Notes: generated by a model not told the origin, from the sequence alone. A DNA stretch of 64,000 nt from Candidatus Binatia bacterium (GCA_029243485.1 JAQWRY010000075.1:62001-126000), one strand, 5' to 3'; positions 1 through 8,661 are shown, counted from the first letter of the stretch. Numbers and translations are program-made.

Positions 1-321
1 GAAGCGCTGCTTCTGCTCTTCCGTTCCGTAGTGGATGATCGACGGACCGACCCACGCGAGGCCCATGAAACAAGTGCCGAGACTCGGCGCGCGACGCTGC
101 GACATCTCTTCCTTCAGGATCACCTGCTCCATGATCCCGCCGCCGCCACCGCCGACTTCGCGGGGCCACGAAAAGCCGACCCAGCGCTTCTCGCGAACCT
201 TCTGCTGCCACTGACCGTCGAACTCTGGGGCGCGCTCGCCCTCGGGCGGCAGGTTCTCGTCGAGAAACTGCCGAACTTCGGCGCGGAACGCCTCTTCTTC
301 AGGACTCAGCTCGAAGTCCAT
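1..321 (-). CDS. Acyl-CoA dehydrogenase, N-terminal part (runs off left edge)
   Basis: The frame opens at an ATG ending at 321 and leaves the window at base 1, so only the first 107 residues of a protein that is normally about 380 long are present. The segments MDFELSPEEEAF, FSWPREVGG and EEMSQRRAP belong to the all-alpha N-terminal domain of FAD-dependent acyl-CoA dehydrogenases, which oxidise acyl-CoA to enoyl-CoA. The catalytic glutamate and FAD contacts lie outside the window. Its ATG begins one base after the stop of another acyl-CoA dehydrogenase (323-1456), so the two are co-transcribed. Paired dehydrogenase genes of this sort often encode the two subunits of a heterotetramer, as in actinobacterial steroid side-chain degradation; that is inference here. 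Confidence 0.9.
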   Translation of the reverse strand, partial: MDFELSPEEEAFRAEVRQFLDENLPPEGERAPEFDGQWQQKVREKRWVGFSWPREVGGGGGGIMEQVILKEEMSQRRAPSLGTCFMGLAWVGPSIIHYGTEEQKQRF

Positions 322-322
322 C

Positions 323-1456
323 TCACCAACCTCCCAGCGTCGCGACGCGTTCGTAGTGATGCTCGGCGTCGCCGAACATGGGCCGCATCCACCGTGCCCG
401 TTTCAAGTAGAGTTGGATGTCGTATTCCCAGGTGTACCCAATGCCGCCGTGGAGCTCGACGCCTTGAAGTCCGAAGCTCGGCATCACCTCGCTCGCGTAG
501 GCTTTGGCTCGACTCACGGCGAGCGATGCGTCCGGGGCGTTTTGATCTAGACCCCAGGCCGCGTAGTACACGAGCGACTTGAAGGACTCGATGTCGACGT
601 ACATCTCGGCGAGCGGGTGCTTCACGCCCTGAAACCGACCGATCGCCGAACCGAACTGCTGGCGCTCGCGCGCGAAGTCCGTCGTGAGCCGCAGGCCACC
701 CTCGCCCGCTCCGACCGCCTCGGCGGCCACCAGTGTCGCGCCCACTTCGATCAGATGATCGATCGTCGACCAGGCAACGCCCCGTGCTCCGAGCCGCGCG
801 CCGTCGTCGACCCGAACGCCATCGAGTGTGAGGGTCGCCACTCTCTTTGTGAGGTCGACGGACGGAAGCTCTTCGACCGAAACGCCGGCCGCGCCCTTCT
901 CAACTACGGCGAGGGAGATTCCCTCGGCTCCGGTTCCGGCGCTCGAACGGTAGGCGACCACGAGGAGATCGGCCACACCACCGTCGGCGACAAAGCACTT
1001 CTTACCGCGCAGCACCTCGGCCTCTCCATCGGCCTCCGCGAGTAACGCCGTGCCTTCGGGATCGTAACGGTCGCTCTCCTCGAGGATTGCGAGCGCGGCG
1101 AGCCGTGAACCGTCAGCCAGCGATGGCAGCAGTCGTTGCTTCTGCTCGTCGCTGCCGAGACGCTCGATCGCCCGCGCGGCGAGGACCTGCGACGTGAGCG
1201 GCGAGGGGAACAGGCCTCGGCCCATCTCCTCCAGCAGCACGACCAGCGTCACGAGGCCCATGTCGGCGCCGCCGTACGCTTCCGGAATCGTGAGACCGAC
1301 CCAGCCGAGACCGGCCATTCGGTTCCACAGGTCCCGCGAGAAGCCCTCGGCCGTCTCGGCGTGCCGTCGCACCTGCTCGAGAGGCGCATGTTCATCGAGG
1401 AGCTTCCGCACCTCGCCGCGAAGGATCTCCTGCTCTTCTGTGAATCCAAAATTCAT
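323..1456 (-). CDS. Acyl-CoA dehydrogenase
   Basis: A 377-residue FAD-dependent acyl-CoA dehydrogenase. The frame stays open far upstream, but the real start is the ATG at 1456: it is preceded by AGGAGA at good spacing and gives the canonical N-terminus MNFGFTEEQEILRGEV. The N-terminal helical domain (about 1-120), middle beta domain (about 120-230) and C-terminal helical domain (ERQQFGSAIGRFQGVKHPLA, then LHGGIGYTWEYDIQLYLKRA near residue 350) are all recognisable. The GGIGYTWE-D-LYLKR ending is typical of FadE proteins acting on bulky or steroid-type acyl-CoAs rather than short-chain enzymes. It is the first gene of a leftward pair with the dehydrogenase at 1-321. The substrate is unknown; the thiolase-like/DUF35 pair at 6.2-7.9 kb suggests a shared catabolic theme. 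Confidence 0.93.
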   Translation of the reverse strand: MNFGFTEEQEILRGEVRKLLDEHAPLEQVRRHAETAEGFSRDLWNRMAGLGWVGLTIPEAYGGADMGLVTLVVLLEEMGRGLFPSPLTSQVLAARAIERLGSDEQKQRLLPSLADGSRLAALAILEESDRYDPEGTALLAEADGEAEVLRGKKCFVADGGVADLLVVAYRSSAGTGAEGISLAVVEKGAAGVSVEELPSVDLTKRVATLTLDGVRVDDGARLGARGVAWSTIDHLIEVGATLVAAEAVGAGEGGLRLTTDFARERQQFGSAIGRFQGVKHPLAEMYVDIESFKSLVYYAAWGLDQNAPDASLAVSRAKAYASEVMPSFGLQGVELHGGIGYTWEYDIQLYLKRARWMRPMFGDAEHHYERVATLGGW

Positions 1457-1543
1457 AGTGTTCTCCTGATCCTTTGGGGGTAGAGAACGGAGTGACGGAT
1501 GTCCATTTGCATCCCGTAGGCCCAGCGCGGACAACTCGAAGCG

Positions 1544-2443
1544 ATGAAATTCTCCGTGAGCCTGGCAACCGACCGCATCCAGTTCGGCGACGAGTTCGTT
1601 TCGGCCGGGGCGATCTCTGAAATCGCGGGGGCGGCGGAGGCCGCGGGCTATCACGCCTGCTTCGTGACGGATCATCCCTACCCGGTCCAGCGCTGGCTGG
1701 AGGGCGGCGGCCATCACGCGCTCGATCCGTTCGTTGCGCTGACCGTCGCGGGTGCGGCGACAAAAACGATCAAGCTGCACACGCACATCGTCGTGCTGCC
1801 GTACCGCAACCCGTTCCTCACCGCGAAGGCCGGGCTCACACTCGACCTCATGTCCGGCGGTCGACTCATCCTCGGCGCTGCCGCCGGATACTTGAAGGGG
1901 GAGTTCCAGGCACTCGGTGCCGACTTCGAAGGCCGCAACGATCTCTCCGATGAAGCCATCATTGCGATCAAGCGCGCGTGGACCGAAGACGACGTGAAGA
2001 TGGAAGGACGACACTTCAACGCGCGCGGCAACACGATGCGGCCACGTCCCATCCAACAACCGCACCCGCCGATCTGGGTCGGCGGAAACTCGAAGCGTGC
2101 AATCCGCCGCGCCGTGGAACTCGCTGAAGGCTGGGTCCCCTTTCCCAACAGTGCGGCGATGTCGCCCTTCACGCGCAGCCCCATCCTCGAAACCGATTCC
2201 GAACTCGAAGAGCGCATCGCCTTCGCGCGCGCGCACGCCACCAAAGTCGGGCGCACCGCGCCGCTCGACATCTGCTTCTCGATCGACAGTCACGCGTCAC
2301 GCGATCTAGACCTCGATACGATCGCAGCGCGCGTCGAGGCGCTGGAGCGGCTCGGCGTAAACTGGCTGACCGTTGGCTTCCCGGCCGAGACGCGCACCGA
2401 ATACCTCGAGAAGCTACGGGCGTTCGGGCGCGGGGTCCTCTGA
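1544..2443 (+). CDS. LLM-class (luciferase-like) oxidoreductase, probably F420-dependent
   Basis: A 299-residue TIM-barrel protein of the bacterial luciferase-like monooxygenase superfamily. Visible signatures are MKFSVSLATDRIQFGDEF at the N-terminus, CFVTDHPYP, the strand TIKLHTHIVVLPYRNPF, KAGLTLDLMSGGRLILGAAAGYLK and RPRPIQQPHPPIWVGGNSKRAIRRAVE; the last two are characteristic of the TIGR03619-type subgroup annotated as probable F420-dependent oxidoreductases. The ATG at 1544 has only a weak ribosome binding site but gives the canonical start. It is divergent from the dehydrogenase at 323-1456 and converges on the AsmA-like gene, overlapping its end by 30 bases. Cofactor preference (F420 versus FMN) cannot be settled from sequence alone. 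Confidence 0.88.
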   Translation: MKFSVSLATDRIQFGDEFVSAGAISEIAGAAEAAGYHACFVTDHPYPVQRWLEGGGHHALDPFVALTVAGAATKTIKLHTHIVVLPYRNPFLTAKAGLTLDLMSGGRLILGAAAGYLKGEFQALGADFEGRNDLSDEAIIAIKRAWTEDDVKMEGRHFNARGNTMRPRPIQQPHPPIWVGGNSKRAIRRAVELAEGWVPFPNSAAMSPFTRSPILETDSELEERIAFARAHATKVGRTAPLDICFSIDSHASRDLDLDTIAARVEALERLGVNWLTVGFPAETRTEYLEKLRAFGRGVL

Positions 2444-4672
2444 GGTCTGACCACCGACCGGCCCGGGCGGTACCGGATCTGACACGGTGCCCGACGCCAA
2501 CTCCGATGGGGTGCCCGGCGCGCCTCGCAGAGCCGCGTCGACCGCCTTCAAAAGCGCGTCTGGGAGGGCCTCGAGGAACCCGTAGCTCAGCCGCTCGGGA
2601 TCTCCTTGCAGGCCGATTTGGAGGACGCCCTGTCCGGTCTCTCCCTCGAGCCGCTCCACGATCTCTGGCAGCGGCGCGCCCAGGAGCAGTGCCGAGGGGT
2701 CCGCACCCCCATCGCCCCGCAAGCGAATCCCCTCGAACTCGACTTCGATCTCGGCTTGCGCGACTGGTCGCAGCCGAGCCCTCGCCTCGAGATCGATCCT
2801 CCCCGCGACCGCCTCGTATCCGGTGAGCGCGTGCACGTAGGCATCGAGATGACGGAAGCGCACGTTGTCGAGCCCCACCGTCAGCGACACGCCGCTCGTC
2901 GAGGAGGTTTCCGAGAAGCGAACCCGCGACCGAGCCGGGCCTGCTGCTTCCATGCGAAGCTGGAGCGGACCGGCGGTGCCGGCGGGGCCGTCGAGCAGCG
3001 CCTGCAGTTTTCGTAGCCGCACCTCGAACGGAGGCTCGGTCCTTCCGTCCCGGAGTTCGACCTCTCCATCGACGATGCGTGCACCCATCGGCGGTGGCAC
3101 GCTTGTCGGCACCGGTCCGTCACCAGCCCAGCGCACCAGTCCTGCGTGAAACGCGGCGAGGGGCGACTCCTCGCTTGCCGCCGTGCCGATCTCGGCCAGG
3201 ATCTGCTCGAGCTCGAATCCCGATTCGTCCCATCGCACCCAAAGGTGTGGCTCCTCAATCCACACGCGATGGAAGCGGAGCCGGGCCGGCGACAGCGATC
3301 CGTGTGCGACATCACCGCCGACGCGAACCACCTCGAAGAGTGGCACCTCCTCCCCACCCGCGAACGTGACTGCGTCCAGGCCCCTCATCTCGAGCCTACC
3401 GGTGCCCGAAACGCCCGGAGGCCCATGAAGCACCAGGTCTGCATCCAACTCGCCCCGCCTAACCACCGCGGCGCCGGTGCGCCCCGCCAACAACGGGCCC
3501 ACGGGTATCGCCGTGAACCCGACACGCATCGTCCCCGGGAGGTTCGGCGTAGACCGCTCGGCCTCGACCTCGATCCGACCGCTCCCGTAAGAGGCGAGCG
3601 CGGAGATCGCTCCCGTACCCGGCCACGTCGCCAGGTCCCGCACATCGAGCGCGTCGAGGGTGAACCGCGCCCCATCGGCACGCGGCGCCCAGCCGACGTT
3701 CGCGAAACTTCCGTAGCCGAGCTTTACGCTCCAGCCGAGTGGCGCCGACGCCGCGTCCTGTAGGACCGAAGGAGCGACGAGCCCACCCGCGCCGACCAGC
3801 TCTTGGATCGAAACGCGCCGCTGCAAGGGGTCAACGCTCACTCCGACGAGGCTCAGCTCGTCAAAGGCCACCAGCCTCTGGTCGTCCGCGCCGTAGACGA
3901 AATCCTGAATCGAGACGTCGACGCCCACGAGCGCCTCCAGCACACCCTCCTGACGAAAGCGCTCGTACCACACGCGCCCGGAGGCCCGCCCTCCGAGCTG
4001 CCACGCCGGGTCGCGAACGAGGACTCCGAGAGACAAGTCGGTCGCGTCGACACCAACGAGAAGGCCCGGCTCACCACCGTCCGCCAATCCGACTTCGGCG
4101 ACCAAGCGACCGACCGACGTCATCACAGCCAGCTCCGCCGAAACAGACACCGCGTTCGGCTGGCTGCGGGAGACCTCGAGGTCGCTCAACTCAAAGCCGG
4201 CGACGACGATCGGAAGCCCGTCCCTCTGCTCGATGCGCGACTCGTCGAACCTCAGCGAATCGATGCGCACAGGCGCCCCATCCGAGGGGAACTTGCTCAG
4301 GCGACGCAACAGACCGTCGAGGAGCTCGTCTCGCCCGTCCACCGCGTGCACCCGCGGACCCCAGAACTCCACCCGGACGCCCGACGGCACGCCGCCGAAC
4401 CAGGTCGCGAAGTCCGCCGCGAGATAGAGCCGAGCCACACTCACCGTCGGTGCGGCGTCGGGGCCGATCGTCACGCCGGTCGCGAGGAGCCGCAGCGGCC
4501 AAGTCGGTCGCGCGGCCACCACCCGCACCGGGACGCCCAGAGCACCCGAAAGCACGGCCTCGGCCACGCGCGGTAACGCCACCGAGAAGAAGGCCCACAC
4601 GGCCAGCCCCAAGCCCAGCAACGCACCGACCATGACCAGCAGAGGTCCGCGGTCTCTGAGCCAACGCCCCAT
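2414..4672 (-). CDS. AsmA/DUF748-like envelope protein
   Basis: A 752-residue protein with one N-terminal membrane segment (about residues 10-33, GPLLVMVGALLGLGLAVWAF) followed by a long periplasmic region. The start of that region, a 'GxPVRVVAARPTWPLRLLATGVTIG' type strand with repeated beta segments, resembles AsmA-like/DUF748 proteins, which are beta-rich bridges thought to move or organise lipids between the two membranes. Recurrent 'RFDESRIEQRDG', 'ARIVDGEVELRDG' and 'LRLRGDGG' strands suggest the repeating beta-groove fold. The C-terminal tail (about 720-752) is proline/serine-rich and low complexity. The family assignment rests on architecture rather than on catalytic residues. Its 3' end overlaps the convergent oxidoreductase by 30 bases. 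Confidence 0.65.
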   Translation of the reverse strand: MGRWLRDRGPLLVMVGALLGLGLAVWAFFSVALPRVAEAVLSGALGVPVRVVAARPTWPLRLLATGVTIGPDAAPTVSVARLYLAADFATWFGGVPSGVRVEFWGPRVHAVDGRDELLDGLLRRLSKFPSDGAPVRIDSLRFDESRIEQRDGLPIVVAGFELSDLEVSRSQPNAVSVSAELAVMTSVGRLVAEVGLADGGEPGLLVGVDATDLSLGVLVRDPAWQLGGRASGRVWYERFRQEGVLEALVGVDVSIQDFVYGADDQRLVAFDELSLVGVSVDPLQRRVSIQELVGAGGLVAPSVLQDAASAPLGWSVKLGYGSFANVGWAPRADGARFTLDALDVRDLATWPGTGAISALASYGSGRIEVEAERSTPNLPGTMRVGFTAIPVGPLLAGRTGAAVVRRGELDADLVLHGPPGVSGTGRLEMRGLDAVTFAGGEEVPLFEVVRVGGDVAHGSLSPARLRFHRVWIEEPHLWVRWDESGFELEQILAEIGTAASEESPLAAFHAGLVRWAGDGPVPTSVPPPMGARIVDGEVELRDGRTEPPFEVRLRKLQALLDGPAGTAGPLQLRMEAAGPARSRVRFSETSSTSGVSLTVGLDNVRFRHLDAYVHALTGYEAVAGRIDLEARARLRPVAQAEIEVEFEGIRLRGDGGADPSALLLGAPLPEIVERLEGETGQGVLQIGLQGDPERLSYGFLEALPDALLKAVDAALRGAPGTPSELASGTVSDPVPPGPVGGQTSEDPAPERP

Positions 4673-4751
4673 CCGAGAGGCGTGCTATCAGAGAGAGTCG
4701 GTGCGGAACAGAGCACCACATGGTCTCCCGAGAACGAATGAGGACGCTCAA

Positions 4752-6227
4752 ATGCTCGAATCCGCCGAGATGGGCCGTAGCGAAAGCCGCGATGCCTACG
4801 ACGAACGCCTGCCCGCGCTCCGCGTCGAACTGCTGAACGCACAGTTCGACCTCCGGGGTGCAAAATTTCCTGTCGTGCTCCTCGTGGCCGGCGACGACCA
4901 CATCGGGTGTAACGCGGTCGTGAACGTCCTCCATGAATGGCTGGACGCGCGGTACCTCCGGACGCATGCCTTTACTCGGGCGACCCACGAGGAACGCGAG
5001 CGGCCCCGCTTCTGGCGCTACTGGCGCGCGCTGCCCGGCCGCGGCGAAACCGCGCTCTACGTCGGGGCCTGGCCTCAGGCTGTCGTAGCCGACCGCGCTC
5101 GCCGCAAGATCGGTAAGGGGGAATTCGGCCGCCGCCTCGGTCACATCGCCCGGTTCGAGAGCACGCTCGTGCGCGAGGGCGCATTGGTGGTGAAGTTCTG
5201 GCTTCACCTACCGAAGAAGGAGCTGCAGAAGCGCCTCCGGCGCGCAAAGAAGGACCCCGAGCAGAACTGGCGGGTCGGCGAGACCGACGGCTACGTCTAC
5301 GAGAACTGGAACCGCGTAATTCCCCTCGCCGAGGAGATGCTTGCCAGAACCAGCACCGGCGCGGCGCCGTGGCACGTGATCGAGAGCAGCGATGCGCGCC
5401 ACCGCGACCTGACGATCGGCGAGACGCTGCTACGCGAACTCAAGGAACATACCGAGGGGCGCCCCGCGCCTCCGCCCGCAGACGCGCCTACTGGCGGCGA
5501 GGTACCACCTGCCGATGGAGCCTTGGCCTGCACGGATCTGACCGCGAGCCTCTCCGGCGAACGCTACGACAAGGAGCTCGCGAAGCGCCAGCGGCAGCTG
5601 CGCAAGCTCTCTGGCCGCGCCCGCAAGAAGGGGCTGTCGTCCGTCCTCCTGTTCGAGGGCTGGGACGCCGCCGGCAAAGGCGGCGCCATCCGCCGGATCA
5701 CGAGCGCCCTCGACGCGTCGGACTACCACGTCGTGCCCATCGCGGCGCCCACCCAAGAGGAGCTTGCCCACCACTACCTCTGGCGGTTCTGGCGCCACCT
5801 GCCGCGCGCCGGTCGGATGCTCCTCTTCGACCGCAGTTGGTACGGACGCGTCCTCGTCGAGCGCGTCGAGGGCTACGCCACGAGCGAAGCGTGGCAACGC
5901 GCCTACAGCGAGATCCGCGACTTCGAAGAGCAACTCGCCGAGCGGGGAACGCCGGTCCTCAAGTTCTGGCTCCACATCGATCCCGAGACCCAACTCGAGC
6001 GGTTCAAAGCCCGCGAGATCACCCCCTACAAGAAGTACAAGATCACCAACGACGACTACCGCAACCGCGAGCGCTGGGAGGACTACTCCGTCGCCATCGA
6101 AGAGATGATCGCCCGCACGACCACGGAGTCGGCGCCCTGGCACGTCATCGCCGCCAACGACAAGAAGCACGCGCGCATCCAGGTCCTGAAAACCGTCTGT
6201 CGAGCCCTCGACCGCGCGCTCGACTAG
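4752..6227 (+). CDS. pap: Polyphosphate:AMP phosphotransferase (tandem PPK2 domains)
   Basis: A 491-residue protein of two PPK2 domains, the size and layout of polyphosphate:AMP phosphotransferases, which make ADP from AMP using polyphosphate. The C-terminal domain (from about residue 260) carries an intact Walker A (LFEGWDAAGKGGAIRRI), the WRFWRHLPRAGRM and LLFDRSWYGRVLVERVEG motifs and the lid-type RFKAREITPYKKYK. The N-terminal domain (about 1-240) keeps the fold (RFWRYWRALPGRGETALYVG) but its loop reads AGDDHIGCNA, so the phosphate-binding lysine is missing and this half is presumably structural, as in other tandem enzymes. I chose the ATG at 4752, with an AGGA upstream; the frame is open further 5' but would overlap the divergent AsmA-like gene. 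It stops 6 bases from the convergent DUF35 gene. Confidence 0.9.
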   Translation: MLESAEMGRSESRDAYDERLPALRVELLNAQFDLRGAKFPVVLLVAGDDHIGCNAVVNVLHEWLDARYLRTHAFTRATHEERERPRFWRYWRALPGRGETALYVGAWPQAVVADRARRKIGKGEFGRRLGHIARFESTLVREGALVVKFWLHLPKKELQKRLRRAKKDPEQNWRVGETDGYVYENWNRVIPLAEEMLARTSTGAAPWHVIESSDARHRDLTIGETLLRELKEHTEGRPAPPPADAPTGGEVPPADGALACTDLTASLSGERYDKELAKRQRQLRKLSGRARKKGLSSVLLFEGWDAAGKGGAIRRITSALDASDYHVVPIAAPTQEELAHHYLWRFWRHLPRAGRMLLFDRSWYGRVLVERVEGYATSEAWQRAYSEIRDFEEQLAERGTPVLKFWLHIDPETQLERFKAREITPYKKYKITNDDYRNRERWEDYSVAIEEMIARTTTESAPWHVIAANDKKHARIQVLKTVCRALDRALD

Positions 6228-6233
6228 AACCGA

Positions 6234-6656
6234 CTACGACTTCGGCCGAAACCGGGGCACGACCAACTCTTCGCTCATGTGTTCGAACACGACTTCGACC
6301 TCGAGCCCGATCCGAACTTCGGAGGGATCGATCTCGACGAGGTTGCTCACGACCCGAAGTCCTTCAGTGCCGTCGAGCTCAATCGACGCGACGACGTACG
6401 GCTCGGGCATCCCGGGGATCAGCGGTTTGTGCACGACGGTAAAGGTGTAGACGACGCCGGTGCCGGCGGTGTCGCGAACCCCCTGGTCGTAAGAGCCGCA
6501 GCGGTTACAGCACGGGGCCGGCGGATGCCGCTCGGCCTTGCACGCGGTGCAGCTCTGCACGACGAGACGGCCCTCGAGCGCCGCCTCCCACCAAGGCAGG
6601 GACTCACGGCTAATGCCCGGGCTGGGCATCAGGTCGGGAAAGTAGCGATCCGTCAT
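6234..6656 (-). CDS. DUF35 OB-fold protein with zinc ribbon
   Basis: A 140-residue two-part protein. The N-terminal rubredoxin-like zinc ribbon has the four cysteines CTAC and CCNRCG around residues 36-55. The C-terminal OB fold (about 65-130, TGVVYTFTVVHKP and EVEVVFEH) is typical of DUF35. DUF35 proteins usually bind acyl-CoA and partner thiolase-like or MaoC-like enzymes; in steroid side-chain degradation a DUF35 domain activates the aldolase Ltp2. It lies 4 bases downstream of the thiolase-like gene and is surely in the same operon, so a two-subunit enzyme is likely. The ATG at 6656 is the only sensible start. Confidence 0.88.
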   Translation of the reverse strand: MTDRYFPDLMPSPGISRESLPWWEAALEGRLVVQSCTACKAERHPPAPCCNRCGSYDQGVRDTAGTGVVYTFTVVHKPLIPGMPEPYVVASIELDGTEGLRVVSNLVEIDPSEVRIGLEVEVVFEHMSEELVVPRFRPKS

Positions 6657-6660
6657 CGTC

Positions 6661-7881
6661 CTAGTCCTTCACCAGCAGCGCCGCGCTCGTCGGTACGCCG
6701 GCGGCACTGGTCACGAGGCAGGTACGGGCGTCTTCGACCTGCGAGGTCGAGGTGCCGCGCAACTGTCGAACCCCTTCGTTGATGTGGTTCATGCCGTGCA
6801 TGTACGCCTCCGACAGACTTCCGCCGTGCGTGTTGTTCGGGAGTGCGCCATTGGGCCACGCAAGGGCTCCCGAAGCCGCGAACGGCCCGCTCTCTCCAAC
6901 CTCACAGAAGCCGAACGCCTCGAGGACGAGAAGGACGAGCCCAGTGAAGTGATCGTAGATCTGCGCGACATCGACGTCGCTCGGGCTGAGATCTGCGTGC
7001 TTCCACATTTCTCTCGCCACGACGCTCGCCCCGCCCCCCGCATAGAGCTCGTCGCTGCCGTTCGTGTCGAGAAAGGGACCCCAGCCGTATTGGCCCGGTG
7101 CGCCCTCGGCGTGGGCCGCAATGCGAATTACCGGCTGCCCCAGATCGCGTGCGCGTTCGGCCGTCGAGACGATCACCGCACACGCGCCATCGTTCTCGAG
7201 GCAGCAGTCGAAGAGCCGGAACGGCTCCGCGACCAGACGGGAGGCCTGATGATCCTCGAGCGTCATCGGCCGCCCGTGCATGACCGCGCGGGCGTTTCTC
7301 TGCGCGTGGGCTCGCGTCGCCACGGCCACGGCGCCCATCTGCTCGCTGGTGGTTCCGTAGAGATGCATGTGGCGCTGCATCACCATCGCGTAAGCGATCG
7401 GGGCGCTAAACATCCCGAACGGCAGCGAGAACGCCATCTCCGCCTCCAGCAGGTTCGATGCCTGATGGAAGCCCGGCTTCTCGAGCTGCCCGTAAGACGC
7501 AGCAGCACTGCCGAACCGGAAGTGCTGCCCCTGGCAGAGGCTCCGATACACGACCACGGCCTCCGCGTGCCCGGCCTCCACCGCTCGCGCCGCCGAGCCG
7601 AGTGCCCCGCACGCGCCGCCGCCTCCCGGTAGCCACGACATCCCAGCGTAGCGAAGCTCGCGCATGCCCAGGTCCCGGGCGATGAGAACGCCGAGGTTCC
7701 GATCATCGGCGAATGAGCCGACTCCGTCGATGTCCGCGACGGCGAGACCCGCGTCCGCGGCGGCCTTCGCGACGGCTTGGCACGCAAGCCCGCGTTCGCT
7801 CGCATCCGTGATGCCGCCCCACTTCGCGTAACGTGTCTCGCCGATGCCGACGATGCACGCCTGCCGCGCGCGGTCAGACAT
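6661..7881 (-). CDS. Thiolase-superfamily protein, Ltp2-like (possible aldolase)
   Basis: A 406-residue thiolase-fold protein. It opens with a 'CIVGIGETRY' strand and has GGGGACGALGSAARAVEAG near residue 90, CLENDGACAVIV near 230, IYDHFTG with its tyrosine at 309, and NTHGGSLSEAYMHGMNH with its tyrosine at 360. The HGG-S-E-A-Y-x-HG block and the YDxF block are hallmarks of the lipid-transfer-protein/Ltp2 branch, in which tyrosines replace thiolase catalysis and the enzyme cleaves beta-hydroxyacyl-CoA by retro-aldol reaction. The CxG motif of ordinary thiolase C-termini is absent. It is the promoter-proximal gene of a pair with the DUF35 protein. A thiolase or a non-catalytic lipid-transfer role is not excluded. 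Confidence 0.82.
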   Translation of the reverse strand: MSDRARQACIVGIGETRYAKWGGITDASERGLACQAVAKAAADAGLAVADIDGVGSFADDRNLGVLIARDLGMRELRYAGMSWLPGGGGACGALGSAARAVEAGHAEAVVVYRSLCQGQHFRFGSAAASYGQLEKPGFHQASNLLEAEMAFSLPFGMFSAPIAYAMVMQRHMHLYGTTSEQMGAVAVATRAHAQRNARAVMHGRPMTLEDHQASRLVAEPFRLFDCCLENDGACAVIVSTAERARDLGQPVIRIAAHAEGAPGQYGWGPFLDTNGSDELYAGGGASVVAREMWKHADLSPSDVDVAQIYDHFTGLVLLVLEAFGFCEVGESGPFAASGALAWPNGALPNNTHGGSLSEAYMHGMNHINEGVRQLRGTSTSQVEDARTCLVTSAAGVPTSAALLVKD

Positions 7882-7920
7882 CAGCTACGCCCTTCCTGCC
7901 TCTCGAGTTCTCGTCCATGG

Positions 7921-8421
7921 CTAGACGAAGACTACGGAACCACGGCTCGCACGCAAACCGGGCCGGTCGCCCTCGGCTCCGGCGCCGCGTGCTCCGGCCC
8001 AGCGAGGACGGCTCAGCTGGGGCCGCAAGGACAGCGACCGGAGGATCAGACCGGCGGCCAGCAGCAGGCCCAGACCGAGCGCGAACAGGCTCCACAGCGA
8101 CATCGGGGGCAACGCCGGCTCGATTACACAGGCAGAGGAGCAACCGTCGCCGCTCGAAACGTTGCCATCGTCGCACTGCTCGACCGCGTCGAGTCCGCCG
8201 TCTCCGCAGATCTCACACCACGCGTTCGTCCCGCCGGAGACGATCGTCGAGAGCGTCCCATCGTACCCATTGCCCGAAACGTCCCGTAGGTTGGAATCGC
8301 CGGGCCACCACGCCGTCAACGTGTCCGTACACGCGAGGCCACCCGGTCCGGCCAAGGCCGGCGACGGATCCGCACCGAGTACAGTGAGGGAAAGAACGAG
8401 AACACCAACGAAGACGCGCAC
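7921..8421 (-). CDS. Exported protein with myxococcal-type disulfide repeat and C-terminal membrane anchor
   Basis: A 166-residue protein from a GTG start with AGGAG about ten bases upstream. Residues 1-24 form a clear signal peptide ending ALA. Residues about 30-65 (WWPGDSNLRDVSGNGYDG) look like the start of a laminin-G/LamG-type domain. Residues about 70-100 form one complete cysteine-rich repeat (CGDGGLDAVEQCDDGN, then GDGCSSAC), the Myxo_disulf_rpt/DUF4215 pattern. A proline-led hydrophobic helix (PPMSLWSLFALGLGLLLAAG) follows, then arginines, reminiscent of IPTL/MYXO-type C-terminal sorting tags, although about 36 further residues follow the helix. The LamG-like part is far shorter than a full domain, so this is either a short surface protein or a shrunken relic. 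Confidence 0.75.
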   Translation of the reverse strand: MRVFVGVLVLSLTVLGADPSPALAGPGGLACTDTLTAWWPGDSNLRDVSGNGYDGTLSTIVSGGTNAWCEICGDGGLDAVEQCDDGNVSSGDGCSSACVIEPALPPMSLWSLFALGLGLLLAAGLILRSLSLRPQLSRPRWAGARGAGAEGDRPGLRASRGSVVFV

Positions 8422-8661
8422 AAATGAGCTGCTCCTGTGTCACCCCCAGAGATGAAGTTGCTGAAATTTGGCGAGTACATCGGTTCTCGCGCAAAGGTAA
8501 TTCGCATGGCCAATGCCTCTTGCCCCGTCCGCCCGGGGAGAGTTGGCGTCGGTGGGTGGAGGCACGGGTCCGATCACTGGTGATGGCCGTAGTTACCTCG
8601 CGTCTGATCCTCGCCTGCGGCGACCGGTGGATCGTCGAATGCGCCGCCGCCTCCGCTCGCG

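Noticed and set aside
1457-2293. Upstream extension of the acyl-CoA dehydrogenase frame
   Set aside because: It lies antisense to the LLM gene; the ATG at 1456 with AGGAGA is the true start.
8422-8661. A gene between the disulfide-repeat protein and the hydrolase remnant
   Set aside because: Short open frames there are low-complexity and lack a ribosome binding site.
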